From: Acinetobacter sp. UBA3106
GTDB taxonomy: Bacteria > Pseudomonadota > Gammaproteobacteria > Pseudomonadales > Moraxellaceae
Assembly (NCBI GenBank): GCA_002365595.1
Contig: DFAM01000002.1
Span: forward strand, 1-64,000
DNA length: 64,000 bases
Direction: 5' to 3'
Every line of letters begins with the position of its first letter. Positions within the stretch are counted from its first letter, which is position 1. The translations under genes were made by a program, and so were the position numbers. Under the pieces are notes generated by a model. The model made no database searches. It was not told the DNA's origin and saw nothing but the letters and a program-made list of their open reading frames with translations. Below, piece after piece: positions 43,502-53,113 of this stretch.

Positions 43502-46500
43502 TTAAACAATTGAATCATCCAAATTCGGCGCTAACCAACGTTTCGCTTCATCCAAAGTCCAGCCTTTACGCTTCGCATAATCCTCAAGCTGATCGCCTGC
43601 AATTTTACCCACGTTAAAGTATTGCGACTCAGGGTTGGCATAATAGAAACCGCTGACAGATGAAGGTGGCCACATTGCAAAACTGGTCGTCAATTGCGTA
43701 CCGATCTTGTCAGTCGAACCTAACCAATCAAACAATGGCGCTTTTTCCGAATGCTCAGGACAAGCAGGGTAGCCCGGTGCAGGACGGATACCGACATACT
43801 TCTCTTTAATCAATTCTTCATTGCTTAAAGTTTCAGCTGCCTGGTTGCCCCAGAACTCTTTACGAATACGCTCATGCAAGTGTTCGGCAAAGGCTTCGGC
43901 AAAACGATCACCTAAAGATTGTGCAAGAATCGCAGAGTAGTCATCGCCTTTAGCTTTGTACTCGTTCGCCATTTCTTCCGCACCGAAGATTGAAACGGTG
44001 AAACCACCCAGGTAATCTTCAGCTACGCCTTTAGGTGCAACAAAATCCGCCAATGACAAGTTTGGTTTACCAGTCACTTTGTCCGATTGCTGACGAATGT
44101 GCTGGAAGGTATGCGTTACGCTTGCGCCTGTTTCATCATACACTTCAACCGAATCAGCAGCTGAACGGTTGGCAGGATAAATGCCGAACACCGCACGCGC
44201 ATCGAAACGTTTATTCTCGATGATGTCTTTCAGCATTGTCTGAGCCTGGTTATACAAGTCAGTCGCAGCTTCACCGACCACTTCATCTTTCAGGATTGCA
44301 GGGAACTTACCTGCCAAGCTCCAGGAAATAAAGAACGGCGTCCAGTCGAAGTATTCCACCAATGTTTCCAGTGGATAGTTGGTCAGTGTCTGCGTACCAA
44401 TAAAGTTTGGCTTCACCGGTTTGTTGGCTGCGAAGTCAATTTTCAAGCCATTTTCAACCGATTCTGCATAAGACAGTTTGGCTGCTTTCGGCTGTTTATT
44501 GGCAATACGTTCACGCACTTTTTCATATTCAGCACGGGTATCGGCAACAAACTTCGGCTTCATCTCTTTAGAAAGTAAAGTTGTTGCAACACCTACCGCA
44601 CGTGAAGCATCGGCCACATAAATCACTGCATCATTTGAATATTGCGGGTCAATTTTCACTGCTGTATGCGCTTTAGAAGTCGTTGCACCGCCAATCATCA
44701 ACGGCACATTAAAACCTTTACGCTGCATTTCTTTAGCAACAAAGACCATTTCATCCAGTGACGGAGTGATCAAGCCAGATAAACCAATAATATCGACTTT
44801 CTCATCAATGGCAGTTTGCAGGATTTTTTCTGCTGGCACCATTACGCCCAGGTCAACAATGTCATAACCGTTACAGCCCAGTACTACGCCTACAATATTT
44901 TTACCGATATCGTGTACGTCGCCTTTTACGGTCGCCATCAACACTTTACCTTTAGACTGACCGCCAGATTTTTCTGCTTCAATATACGGGTTCAACCAGG
45001 CCACAGCCTGTTTCATTACGCGTGCAGATTTCACCACTTGCGGCAGGAACATTTTACCTGAACCGAACAAGTCACCGACCACATTCATGCCGTCCATTAG
45101 CGGACCTTCAATCACATCCAATGGGCGTTTGGCTTTTAAACGCGCTTCTTCAGTATCTTCATCAATAAAGGTGGTAATCCCTTTCACCAAAGCATATTCA
45201 AGGCGTTTTTCAACGGACTCGGCTCTCCATTCCAGATTTTCAACGGCTTTTTGCGCGCCAGACTGACCACGGTATTGCTCCGCCACTTCAAGCAGTTTTT
45301 CTGTTGCTTCCTGGCCGCTTTCGCCTTGGTTTTGGTTCAAGATGACATCTTCAACCGCAGCTTTTAATTCGCTTGGGATGTCATCGTAAATCGCCATTTG
45401 ACCCGCATTGACAATACCCATGGTCATGCCTTGTTTGATGGCATGGTAAAGGAATACCGAGTGAATCGCTTCACGTACAGGTTCATTACCGCGGAATGAG
45501 AACGATACATTCGACACACCGCCAGAAATCATGGCATGTGGAAGGTTCTGTTTGATCCAGCCTGTGGCTTCAATAAAGTCCACAGCATAGTTGTTGTGTT
45601 CTTCAATACCGGTTGCCACGGCAAACACGTTCGGGTCAAAGATGATGTCTTCAGCAGGGAAGCCGACTTCATTGACCAAGACATCATAAGAACGCTTACA
45701 GATTTCACGTTTACGCGCCGCTGTATCCGCCTGACCATCTTCGTCAAATGCCATCACGATCACAGCTGCACCGTACTGACGGCAGAGACGCGCTTTGTGT
45801 ACAAACTCGTCATAACCTTCTTTCAAGGAAATCGAGTTAACCACCGGCTTACCTTGTACGCATTTCAAGCCTGCTTCAATGATTTCCCATTTAGACGAGT
45901 CAATCATGATGGGTACGCGGGAAATTTCAGGTTCAGATGCCACCAGATTCAGGAAGTGCACCATTGCACCTTGTGAATCGAGCATGCCTTCATCCATGTT
46001 GATGTCGATGATTTGCGCACCGGCTTCAACTTGCTGCTGTGCAACTTCTAAGGCTTCGGCAAAGTTTTCTTCACGGATCAAGCGTAAGAATTTCTTAGAA
46101 CCGGTCACGTTGGTACGTTCACCGACGTTCACGAATAATGATTCTTCAGTAATGTTAAATGGTTCTAAACCGCTTAAACGGCACGCCGGTTTGGTTTCAG
46201 GCACCTGACGCGGCTTGATGTCTTTAACTGCATTGGCAATGGCGCGGATATGATCCGGCGTAGTTCCACAACAACCGCCAGTAATGTTAATCAGACCGCT
46301 TTCTGCGAATTCTTTAATGAATGCCGCAGTTTCTTCGGGAGTTTCATCATACCCACCGAAGGCATTTGGCAAGCCGGCATTTGGATGGGCAGAAACAAAG
46401 GTATCGGCGACATCGGAAATGGTTTTTACGTGCGGACGCATGGCATCTGCACCAAGCGCACAGTTGAAACCAATCGACAGCAAGTCACCGTGACGAACCG

Positions 46501-47191
46501 AGTTCCAGAACGCTTCTGCTGTTTGACCGGTCAAGGTACGGCCTGAAGCATCGGTAATCGTGCCTGAAATCATCAATGGCAATTCATAACCAATCTGGTT
46601 GAAGACTTCTTTCACCGCAAAGATCGCTGCTTTACAGTTCAGGGTATCGAATACCGTTTCAATCAGCAGAATATCTGCACCGCCTTCAATCAAGGCGTGT
46701 GCAGCTTGAATATAGTTTTCTTTCAGTTCATCAAACGTAATGTTACGGAAAGCCGGGTCATTCACGTTTGGTGAAATTGAACAGGTACGCGATGTCGGGC
46801 CAAGTACACCCGCTACGAAACGCGGTTTTTCTGGGGTTGAATATTTTTGGCAGGCTTCTTTGGCAATACGCGCCGCTTCACGGTTAATCTCTGAAACCAA
46901 ATCTTCCATATGGTAGTCAGACATTGAAACCTTGGTGCCGTTAAAGCTGTTGGTTTCAATAATGTCGGCACCCGCTTCAAGATAAGCTTCGTGAATACCT
47001 TGAATAATATGCGGTTGTGTCAGAACCAAAAGGTCATTGTTACCTTTTAAGTCAGATGCCCAGTCAGCAAAACGCTCACCACGGTAGTCGGCTTCTTCGA
47101 GTTTATGACGCTGAATCATGGTGCCCATTGCACCGTCGATAATCAGAATCCGTTGAGCGAGCAGCTCTTTTAGGGTGGCAAGCGTGGACAT
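43502..47191 (-). CDS. metH: Cobalamin-dependent methionine synthase
   Basis: A 1229-residue enzyme, close to the 1227 residues of E. coli MetH. In order: a homocysteine-binding domain (about residues 1-325) with its zinc Cys in GFNCALGAD and GGCCGTTPDH; a pterin-binding domain (about 350-620) with INVGERTNVTGSKKF-type start; the B12-binding region with the DVHDIGKNIVG motif (His ligates cobalt); and an AdoMet activation domain at the end with RPAPGYPACP. It methylates homocysteine using methyltetrahydrofolate. I chose ATG 47191; 12 upstream codons lack conservation. No cobalamin-riboswitch hallmark is visible upstream. Confidence 0.97.
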   Translation of the reverse strand: MSTLATLKELLAQRILIIDGAMGTMIQRHKLEEADYRGERFADWASDLKGNNDLLVLTQPHIIQGIHEAYLEAGADIIETNSFNGTKVSMSDYHMEDLVSEINREAARIAKEACQKYSTPEKPRFVAGVLGPTSRTCSISPNVNDPAFRNITFDELKENYIQAAHALIEGGADILLIETVFDTLNCKAAIFAVKEVFNQIGYELPLMISGTITDASGRTLTGQTAEAFWNSVRHGDLLSIGFNCALGADAMRPHVKTISDVADTFVSAHPNAGLPNAFGGYDETPEETAAFIKEFAESGLINITGGCCGTTPDHIRAIANAVKDIKPRQVPETKPACRLSGLEPFNITEESLFVNVGERTNVTGSKKFLRLIREENFAEALEVAQQQVEAGAQIIDINMDEGMLDSQGAMVHFLNLVASEPEISRVPIMIDSSKWEIIEAGLKCVQGKPVVNSISLKEGYDEFVHKARLCRQYGAAVIVMAFDEDGQADTAARKREICKRSYDVLVNEVGFPAEDIIFDPNVFAVATGIEEHNNYAVDFIEATGWIKQNLPHAMISGGVSNVSFSFRGNEPVREAIHSVFLYHAIKQGMTMGIVNAGQMAIYDDIPSELKAAVEDVILNQNQGESGQEATEKLLEVAEQYRGQSGAQKAVENLEWRAESVEKRLEYALVKGITTFIDEDTEEARLKAKRPLDVIEGPLMDGMNVVGDLFGSGKMFLPQVVKSARVMKQAVAWLNPYIEAEKSGGQSKGKVLMATVKGDVHDIGKNIVGVVLGCNGYDIVDLGVMVPAEKILQTAIDEKVDIIGLSGLITPSLDEMVFVAKEMQRKGFNVPLMIGGATTSKAHTAVKIDPQYSNDAVIYVADASRAVGVATTLLSKEMKPKFVADTRAEYEKVRERIANKQPKAAKLSYAESVENGLKIDFAANKPVKPNFIGTQTLTNYPLETLVEYFDWTPFFISWSLAGKFPAILKDEVVGEAATDLYNQAQTMLKDIIENKRFDARAVFGIYPANRSAADSVEVYDETGASVTHTFQHIRQQSDKVTGKPNLSLADFVAPKGVAEDYLGGFTVSIFGAEEMANEYKAKGDDYSAILAQSLGDRFAEAFAEHLHERIRKEFWGNQAAETLSNEELIKEKYVGIRPAPGYPACPEHSEKAPLFDWLGSTDKIGTQLTTSFAMWPPSSVSGFYYANPESQYFNVGKIAGDQLEDYAKRKGWTLDEAKRWLAPNLDDSIV

Positions 47192-47340
47192 AAATAACCC
47201 CAATCCGATGGAATATAAAATCGGCAAATATATTAACAGAATTCAGTTCATAATGACTGATATTCGGTACATTTCCTGAGCGCACTGTCGACCTTGCCGA
47301 ATAAATAGCCTTACGCCCTAAAGACAGGCCTTTAAATCAG

Positions 47341-47369
47341 CTGTCATAAATTCTTCATTAAGTTGTCAT
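47341..47369 (+). promoter_or_regulatory. Pho-box-like triple direct repeat
   Basis: CTGTCAT, TCTTCAT and TTGTCAT start at 47341, 47352 and 47363, exactly 11 bp apart, as in tandem PhoB half-sites (consensus CTGTCAT). The middle copy is degenerate. Confidence 0.5.
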
Positions 47370-47590
47370 CTTTAGCCTGCATGCTAGGTGGAATCTCAGT
47401 CAGCAGAGTTTGGCTGTCATTTATTTCATGCTTTGTAATATTACTGAAAATGGCTGAAGTATAGACAATTGGAAATGAGGATTTTATTTTAAGTACATGA
47501 AAAATATAATTTAAGTTAAGTGGTTTTCTCGGGATTCGAGCGGGATATTTAGCAAATAAAGTACGAAATATTGCTTTATATGACAGCTGT

Positions 47591-47608
47591 TTGTCATATA
47601 ATTGTCAC
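47591..47608 (+). promoter_or_regulatory. Pho-box-like site upstream of pitA
   Basis: TTGTCAT and TTGTCAC start 11 bp apart, 69 bp before the pitA ATG. This resembles a PhoB box; whether it activates or represses cannot be told. Confidence 0.55.
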
Positions 47609-47659
47609 AATTAAACTGAACAATAGTGGGGATTTTATTATCCCCCTTGAACCGTCTGC

Positions 47660-49279
47660 ATGAATTCTAATATTCCTCCCGTCCAAGATCAGGTGCCATC
47701 AGCACCAGCGAAATCGACGAATGTGCATGTTGCTACACCGAAATTTTTTATGCCGGTGTTTATCACGGTGATTATTTCTACTTTGGTGTATATCGGTTTT
47801 CAGCTTTCTACCGATTTGGCTCATGTTCCAAGCTTAAGTTTATATTCCGTTATTCTTTTAGCGACTGCGTTGTTAATTGCTTTAGGTTTTGAATTCGTTA
47901 ATGGTTTTCATGACACGGCCAATGCAGTAGCAACAGTTATTTATACCAATGCTTTATCTGCCCCTGTTGCTGTAATGTGGGCAGGTTTTTGTAATTTTCT
48001 CGGGGTGATGGTTGCAAGTGGGGCAGTAGCCTACGGCATCATTGCTTTATTGCCTGTCGAACTGATTATGAATGTCGGTTCAGGCGCAGGCTTTGCCATG
48101 GTTTTTGCCATGCTGATTGCCGCGATTCTGTGGAATTTGGGTACCTGGTTTTTGGGTATTCCGGCATCAAGCTCACATACTTTAATCGGTTCGATTTTAG
48201 GCGTGGGTATTATGAACTATCTGCTTCATTCAGGCGCTGGCGCAAGCGGCATAGATATGGAGCAGGTGATGAAAGTGGGTAAAGCACTGCTGTTTTCTCC
48301 GCTGATTGGTTTTGCTTTTGCTGCTGTCCTGTTTTTACTGGTGAAAAAAATCTTCCGTAAACAGCTGGAGCTTTTTCATCCGCCTGAAGGCAATAAGCCG
48401 CCACCGCCGTTAATTCGTGCGATTTTGATTTTCACTTGTACTGGCGTAAGTTTCGCGCATGGTTCAAATGATGGTCAAAAAGGTATGGGCTTGATTATGC
48501 TGATTTTGATTGGTTGTGTACCATTAGCGTATTCTTTAAATAAGAACTTAGACAATGCACATATTCAGTCTTTTCAGCAATTGTCTCAGCAAACGGCTAC
48601 GGCTATTTATCCGCAGCATGAAAATATTACGGATGAGCAGGCACGTACTGTCATTACCAAATATATTCAAACTAAAGAAATGAACCCTGCAGTGGTTCCA
48701 GCTTTAGCGGGCTTGACAGATCATTTGGGTGAGCGTGTTGCCAAATATGGCGATATCGATAATATTCCAGAGGCTGAAGTTTCTGTGATCCGTAATGACA
48801 TGTATCTCAGCACGACTGCATTTAAGCGTTTAGATAAAGCTGAACAGCTTCCTGCAATGTCAAAAGATCAAGACAAGTTAGTTAAAGAATATCGTAAAAA
48901 CCTGGATTCATTCCTGCAATACATTCCGACCTGGGTGAAAGTGGCCGTTGCTCTTGCACTTGGTCTGGGTACCATGGTCGGCTGGAAGCGTATTGTGGTC
49001 ACTGTCGGTGAACGTATTGGTAAAAACCATATGACTTATGGTCAGGGCATGTCAGCTGAACTTGTCGCAATGACGACGATTGCTGCTGCTGATGGTTTGG
49101 GTATGCCTGTATCGACAACACACGTTTTAAATAGTGCAGTCGCAGGTACCATGGTCGCCAATAAATCAGGTCTGAATTTACAAATGGTGCGTACGATTTT
49201 ATCGGCATGGATTTTCACTTTACCAGCGACGATCTGTTTATCTGGTGGTCTGTACTGGTTGTTCTTACAGTTTGTTTAA
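47660..49279 (+). CDS. pitA: PitA-family inorganic phosphate transporter
   Basis: A 539-residue inner-membrane phosphate:H+ symporter. The two inverted repeats each carry the signature: FVNGFHDTANAVA near the N-terminus, ISSSH-type SSSHTLIGSILG after it and SFAHGSNDGQKGMG in the second half, with VSTTHVLNSAV near the end. A cytoplasmic insert of about 130 residues lies between the halves (about 290-410). It takes up metal-phosphate complexes. It is monocistronic and divergent from metH, with Pho-box-like sites upstream, and ends in a perfect terminator. Confidence 0.93.
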   Translation: MNSNIPPVQDQVPSAPAKSTNVHVATPKFFMPVFITVIISTLVYIGFQLSTDLAHVPSLSLYSVILLATALLIALGFEFVNGFHDTANAVATVIYTNALSAPVAVMWAGFCNFLGVMVASGAVAYGIIALLPVELIMNVGSGAGFAMVFAMLIAAILWNLGTWFLGIPASSSHTLIGSILGVGIMNYLLHSGAGASGIDMEQVMKVGKALLFSPLIGFAFAAVLFLLVKKIFRKQLELFHPPEGNKPPPPLIRAILIFTCTGVSFAHGSNDGQKGMGLIMLILIGCVPLAYSLNKNLDNAHIQSFQQLSQQTATAIYPQHENITDEQARTVITKYIQTKEMNPAVVPALAGLTDHLGERVAKYGDIDNIPEAEVSVIRNDMYLSTTAFKRLDKAEQLPAMSKDQDKLVKEYRKNLDSFLQYIPTWVKVAVALALGLGTMVGWKRIVVTVGERIGKNHMTYGQGMSAELVAMTTIAAADGLGMPVSTTHVLNSAVAGTMVANKSGLNLQMVRTILSAWIFTLPATICLSGGLYWLFLQFV

Positions 49280-49295
49280 GACTGCTGTTTGAAAC

Positions 49296-49323
49296 AAAAA
49301 ACGCTGCAATTGCAGCGTTTTTT
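49296..49323. terminator. Terminator of pitA
   Basis: A perfect 28-bp palindrome made from AAAAAACGCTGCAA and TTGCAGCGTTTTTT, 16 bp after the stop. Confidence 0.95.
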
Positions 49324-49370
49324 ATGCTCATTCATAAAGTCCTCGCCTTGGAGTAGTTAAACAATATTGA

Positions 49371-49403
49371 CCTCTCCCTGACCCTCTCCTAGAAGGAGAA
49401 GGA
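49371..49403. repeat. REP-like palindromic element, copy 3
   Basis: CTCTCCCTGACCCTCTCCT followed by AGAAGGAGAAGG, matching copy 1 at 40795 with a few changes. It lies in the pitA/downstream-gene spacer. Confidence 0.7.
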
Positions 49404-49452
49404 CTAAAACAAGAGGATAATAAAAATATTCATCAAGGGAGAAAAATCCACC

Positions 49453-51003
49453 TTATTTCTTAAATTTGCCTAACACGTGCTTAATCGGCAATTTTTCATT
49501 GGCAAAACCATACAGTGCGGCAAAAGGCAGGGCAGTACGCGCTAAGTAAGGCACACGCCACAATCCGCCATGGTTAGCACCTTTCATCATCAATTCTAAG
49601 GGATGATCCAGATGAGTTTCAGGATTTGCCACCGATTCAGGGTGACGCAGGTCATATACCCATAAAGCCGCCATAAGTGCATTGGTGGTTTCAGGATGAA
49701 AAGATTCCACATCAAACAGGCTGGCGCCATTAAACGCCGCTTTCAATAACGGATTTTTGGTCACTGAATGGGTGGTGGTCGAAGGCGCAATATTAATGCT
49801 GACACGTTGACCATAATGACGGGCCAGGGTTGCACGCCATTGCTGGATACGTTTGGCGAGGGCATAGTTTGGACCTTGCTCGACCACTAAACAGTCAGCA
49901 ATACCGTATTCCTGACCATTATCTGAAGGAATAAGGTTATGCAAATTCTGTCTGAAAAAGTGCTGAGCGCTAATGGTTGAAATGCCTTTACTCAGCATCT
50001 GCCGGAATTTGGAACGACATTGAAACTTGTCATAAGACGCTGCTACCACTTCCTTGGGAATGGCATACACATCGGTGGGCGTACACATAAACATTAAACT
50101 GGTATCAGATTTTTGCTCACTGACATATTCCATAATGCTATCCATGGCCATGGCCACACGGACATGCTTTTCGCCATCCACATAGGCAATGGCAGCCAGG
50201 TCCAGCTGATGTTCACTCTGGCTTAACCAATGGGCAATTTCAGGTGTCTGGGTCAGTAAATCTGCACCTAATTTTTCTTTCAGTTCAGTGGTGGAGGTAT
50301 CTTCTGCCAATTTTTCTGCGCATGGTGCATAGAGGGTGGCATTACCTTGTTGAATGGTGTTTAAGATTTTGTCCCATACCCGAGTGTTGGGTAAATCTAC
50401 AGCGACAATATTAGCTTTCCATCGTGCCAGCCAGGTTAGCGGGCCGGCTTCAGATCCTGCCCCAAATAACACCATGGTACGGTCAGAAAGATCAAACCAT
50501 TCCGGATGCGCCTGCGCTGTACGTAAGGCATCGGCATGACTGCTTTCAATAATGCCGGCATCTTGCCAGATCTGGATTTGATCCAGTAAAGCCTGACCTT
50601 GTAATTTTTGCCCTTTATAAGGTACATACCATTCTGGTGCAGTGTCACTTTCACCTTTCAGCTGAATGGTATACAAAGTGGCAGTATCGACATCTTTCAT
50701 GATGTCTTTGAGTAAATAGCGTTGACCATTACGATAAAAGTCAAAACTATGATGAGCTTTATGCAAGCCTTGTTTGGCAATGGTAATAGAGTTGTTGATA
50801 GTGCGAATACCGTGTTCTACCAAGGCTTTGAAGTAGATCGGATAGTGCTTGCGCCAGTTTTTTTCAGCAAGTGCATCCATGGAGGACTTGTTGTCAACAA
50901 TAGATAGGGCTTCAGCAATAATTTCCTTGCCTGTTTGGGAAGTGCTGGCTTTTTTGCTGGTAGGATTGATGGGGAATTGAAGACCATCTAAGGAAGTAGA
51001 CAT
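49453..51003 (-). CDS. Hypothetical protein with Rossmann-like segment
   Basis: A 516-residue soluble protein that I do not recognise. A glycine-rich strand-loop MVLFGAGSEAGPLTWLARW near residue 180, then NIVAVDLP, looks like a nucleotide-binding Rossmann start with an Asp after the second strand, typical of NAD/SAM folds. Later parts include FMCTPTDVYAIPKE and SVTKNPLLKAAFNG, and a C-terminal hydrophobic stretch ALPFAALYGFANE. Without a database I assign no function. The ATG at 51003 is preceded by AAGAGA; an in-frame start at 51111 would add 36 atypical residues. It lies between pitA and a decayed gene. Confidence 0.65.
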   Translation of the reverse strand: MSTSLDGLQFPINPTSKKASTSQTGKEIIAEALSIVDNKSSMDALAEKNWRKHYPIYFKALVEHGIRTINNSITIAKQGLHKAHHSFDFYRNGQRYLLKDIMKDVDTATLYTIQLKGESDTAPEWYVPYKGQKLQGQALLDQIQIWQDAGIIESSHADALRTAQAHPEWFDLSDRTMVLFGAGSEAGPLTWLARWKANIVAVDLPNTRVWDKILNTIQQGNATLYAPCAEKLAEDTSTTELKEKLGADLLTQTPEIAHWLSQSEHQLDLAAIAYVDGEKHVRVAMAMDSIMEYVSEQKSDTSLMFMCTPTDVYAIPKEVVAASYDKFQCRSKFRQMLSKGISTISAQHFFRQNLHNLIPSDNGQEYGIADCLVVEQGPNYALAKRIQQWRATLARHYGQRVSINIAPSTTTHSVTKNPLLKAAFNGASLFDVESFHPETTNALMAALWVYDLRHPESVANPETHLDHPLELMMKGANHGGLWRVPYLARTALPFAALYGFANEKLPIKHVLGKFKK

Positions 51004-51131
51004 GCAAAATATCTCTTTTTTGCGCGTTAATATACAGATGTCTACATTATCTATGCCAAATTGATTGTGGGGGTAGCATTTAATGACAAAATTATGTAAA
51101 TCTTTATTCAAAATAAAGCGGAAAAAGCAGC

Positions 51132-51450
51132 CTAAACTCTTTGATTGTTAAATAGATCCTGAACCTTGCTAATTTGATTTTGCATAGCCACTGAAATCTC
51201 TTTAAGCATAAATGCCGTATTATTTAGACCGGCACCTATCAGATACCAGGAATCGGCATCGACAAAAATCACTTTATTTCTTTGCGGCTTCAGACTGTCC
51301 TAATATGGAATAATCTTTAATGCCTTGTTTAGTCGCATTTTTTTATGTATGCACCGCACCACGATTTAAAGTGAAATTTGCACTATGTACTATACCCGTC
51401 ACACCCAATGAAGCGCAGATAAAGCTTAAAATCAATGCTTTAGTTTTTAT
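51132..51450 (-). pseudogene. Decayed gene for an exported protein
   Basis: On the minus strand the left part (51132-51298) reads in one frame as a coherent end (VIFVDADSWYLIGAGLNN ... DLFNNQRV, stop). The right part reads in another frame as a signal-peptide-like start with ATA in place of ATG (KTKALILSFICASLGVTGI ... VHSANF), interrupted by an in-frame TAA, and then by another stop after SILGQSEAAKK. Together these look like one exported protein with a lost start, a nonsense codon and a frameshift. I do not recognise the family. Confidence 0.45.
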
Positions 51451-51605
51451 TCAAAAATTATCGTATTTGACTATTTGCAGAAGACTAACAAATCATTAAA
51501 CCCATTCAAATGACAATTATTAACAAATAGAAATTATTTTATTTTCCCCATAAAAAAGATGCTGAACGAGCAGCATCTTTAAAAAATTTGTATTAAGAGT
51601 AAATA
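51451..51605. other. AT-rich spacer after the decayed gene
   Basis: Very AT-rich sequence with one terminator at 51553-51580. Nothing else that I can support. Confidence 0.5.
51553..51580 (-). terminator. Terminator of the rhomboid gene
   Basis: AAAGATGCTG and CAGCATCTTT pair around AACGAG with an A-run on the plus strand, so the U-tract belongs to the minus-strand transcript. Confidence 0.8.
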
Positions 51606-52223
51606 TTAAAAGGGCACTTGCATCAGCTTGTTGAAAAAGTGAGGAATAAGTCGTGGCTCTATAATAATGGTCATGATGACACCGTAAGCCGCCCCCCAGA
51701 GATGGGCACTATGGTTGATATTGGAGTTGCCACGTTTACCAGACCAGATGCTATATGCAATATAAAGTACCGCAAAAATAATTGCCGGTACGGGTATAAA
51801 GAACACGAAAATCAGTTTCCACGGTTCAAATAAAATATAGGCAAACAGTACCGCTGCAACAGCACCAGAAGCGCCTAAACTGGCCCATTGATGATCATTA
51901 CGGTGTTGTAAGTAGCTGGGCAAAATGGCAAAAATCAGACCACCCAAATAAAACAGCACAAAGCCCAGATTAAAAAAATATTGGCGGTAAAAACTTTCAA
52001 TCACGCTGCCAAAGAAGAACAGGGTAATCATGTTAAATAACAGATGCGTCCCGTCTGCATGGACAAAACCATGAGTAATAAAACGATCATATTGTCCGCG
52101 TTGCATGGCAGGTGGCCAGAAAATAAGTCGGTTCATGACATTCTGCTTTGAAAATGCAATCAGCGAGATAATGACGGTAATAAGAATCAGGGTAACGGTA
52201 TGGTTAAAAGGTAAATCCAACAT
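51606..52223 (-). CDS. Rhomboid-family intramembrane serine protease
   Basis: A 205-residue protein with about six membrane helices. The catalytic Ser lies in GASGAVAAV and the partner His in NHSAHLWGA; the helix 2 motif HLLFNMITLFFFG with conserved Asn/His is seen too. It would cleave transmembrane substrates within the inner membrane; the target is unknown. It is one of two rhomboids in this window (the other at 60007). The ATG has no strong ribosome-binding site. It is divergent from nfuA, sharing the 52224-52381 spacer. Confidence 0.88.
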   Translation of the reverse strand: MLDLPFNHTVTLILITVIISLIAFSKQNVMNRLIFWPPAMQRGQYDRFITHGFVHADGTHLLFNMITLFFFGSVIESFYRQYFFNLGFVLFYLGGLIFAILPSYLQHRNDHQWASLGASGAVAAVLFAYILFEPWKLIFVFFIPVPAIIFAVLYIAYSIWSGKRGNSNINHSAHLWGAAYGVIMTIIIEPRLIPHFFNKLMQVPF

Positions 52224-52381
52224 AAAAGCAAGTTCTACATTTCAAAATCTATGGTTCATAATGCCATTAAATGGCAGCTCAAGTTGAACTTTCACAATAA
52301 ATCCGACAATTTTAGTTGAATTTCTTAAATTACCCCGCATCTTCAGTTAAAATGGCAACTTCAGCTTGAGGAAAAATTGTT

Positions 52382-53020
52382 ATGTCGACTGAGAACACCA
52401 GCACTGCAGTTGCAGAAGAGATTCCAAACTTATTGATTACTCCGACTGCTCAAGAGTATTTAAAGGATTTGTTAGATAAGCAAAATACACCAGGTATTGG
52501 GGTGCGTGTTTTTGTGGAAAATCCTGGTACGCCACGTGCTGAATGTTGTATGGCATATAGTGCACCTGACGAAGTTGTTCCAACTGACTATAAACAGGAC
52601 TACCCAGATTTTCCTGCCTTTATTGACACACCGTCTATTCCATATTTGCTGGATGCCGTGATTGACTACAATAAAGACCGTTTTGGTGGTCAGTTGACAT
52701 TCCGTGCTCCAAATTCAAAAGTGCCGCGTGTAGGTCCAGATGCATCGGTAGAAGAGCGTATTACCTATGTACTTCAGTCTGAAATTAACCCGGGACTTGC
52801 AGGACATGGCGGTAACTGTGCACTGGTTGAAGTGGTTGAAGATGAAGAACACGGTTTAACTGCGGTACTGAAATTTGGTGGTGGTTGCCAGGGCTGTTCA
52901 TCGATTGACCTGACCTTAAAACAGGGTGTAGAAACCACCTTGAAACAGCATGTTCCTGAATTGGCACGTGTAGTTGACCAAACGGATCACAGCAACACGG
53001 AAGGTGCTTATTTTAAATAA
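52382..53020 (+). CDS. nfuA: NfuA iron-sulfur biogenesis protein
   Basis: A 212-residue Fe-S carrier. The N-terminal half (about residues 15-105) is a degenerate A-type scaffold domain with TPTAQEYLKDLLDKQN and FVENPGTPRAECCMAY. The C-terminal Nfu domain (about 120-205) has the cluster-binding CxxC in GGGCQGCSSID. It binds a [4Fe-4S] cluster and delivers it to client enzymes, mainly under stress. An AGGAAAAATTGTT region precedes the ATG. It ends in a strong terminator. Confidence 0.96.
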   Translation: MSTENTSTAVAEEIPNLLITPTAQEYLKDLLDKQNTPGIGVRVFVENPGTPRAECCMAYSAPDEVVPTDYKQDYPDFPAFIDTPSIPYLLDAVIDYNKDRFGGQLTFRAPNSKVPRVGPDASVEERITYVLQSEINPGLAGHGGNCALVEVVEDEEHGLTAVLKFGGGCQGCSSIDLTLKQGVETTLKQHVPELARVVDQTDHSNTEGAYFK

Positions 53021-53031
53021 GCCTGAATAAT

Positions 53032-53064
53032 AAAAAATAACCTCCATGACGGAGGTTATTTTTT
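53032..53064 (+). terminator. Terminator of nfuA
   Basis: AAAAAATAACCTCC and GGAGGTTATTTTTT form a perfect stem around ATGAC. Confidence 0.93.
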
Positions 53065-53078
53065 ATATATGAGTCAAG

Positions 53079-53103
53079 AAAGCCGCATCATGCGGCTTTT
53101 TTA
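53079..53103. terminator. Second hairpin in the nfuA spacer
   Basis: AAAGCCGCA and TGCGGCTTT pair around TCA with a T-run on the plus strand and a shorter one on the minus strand. It may back up nfuA termination or end the convergent gene at 53114. Confidence 0.75.
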
Positions 53104-53113
53104 TAATGGACAA

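Larger units (their letters stand above)
47192..47659. promoter_or_regulatory. Divergent metH/pitA spacer
   Basis: This 468-bp gene-free region holds both promoters. Pho-box-like heptamers lie at 47341-47369 and 47591-47608, and a further CTGTCAT at 47414-47420. No cobalamin riboswitch or other RNA is recognised. Confidence 0.5.

Noticed and set aside
47192..47659. Cobalamin or SAH riboswitch upstream of metH
   Set aside because: I looked for the B12-box and SAH-element cores on the minus strand and found none.
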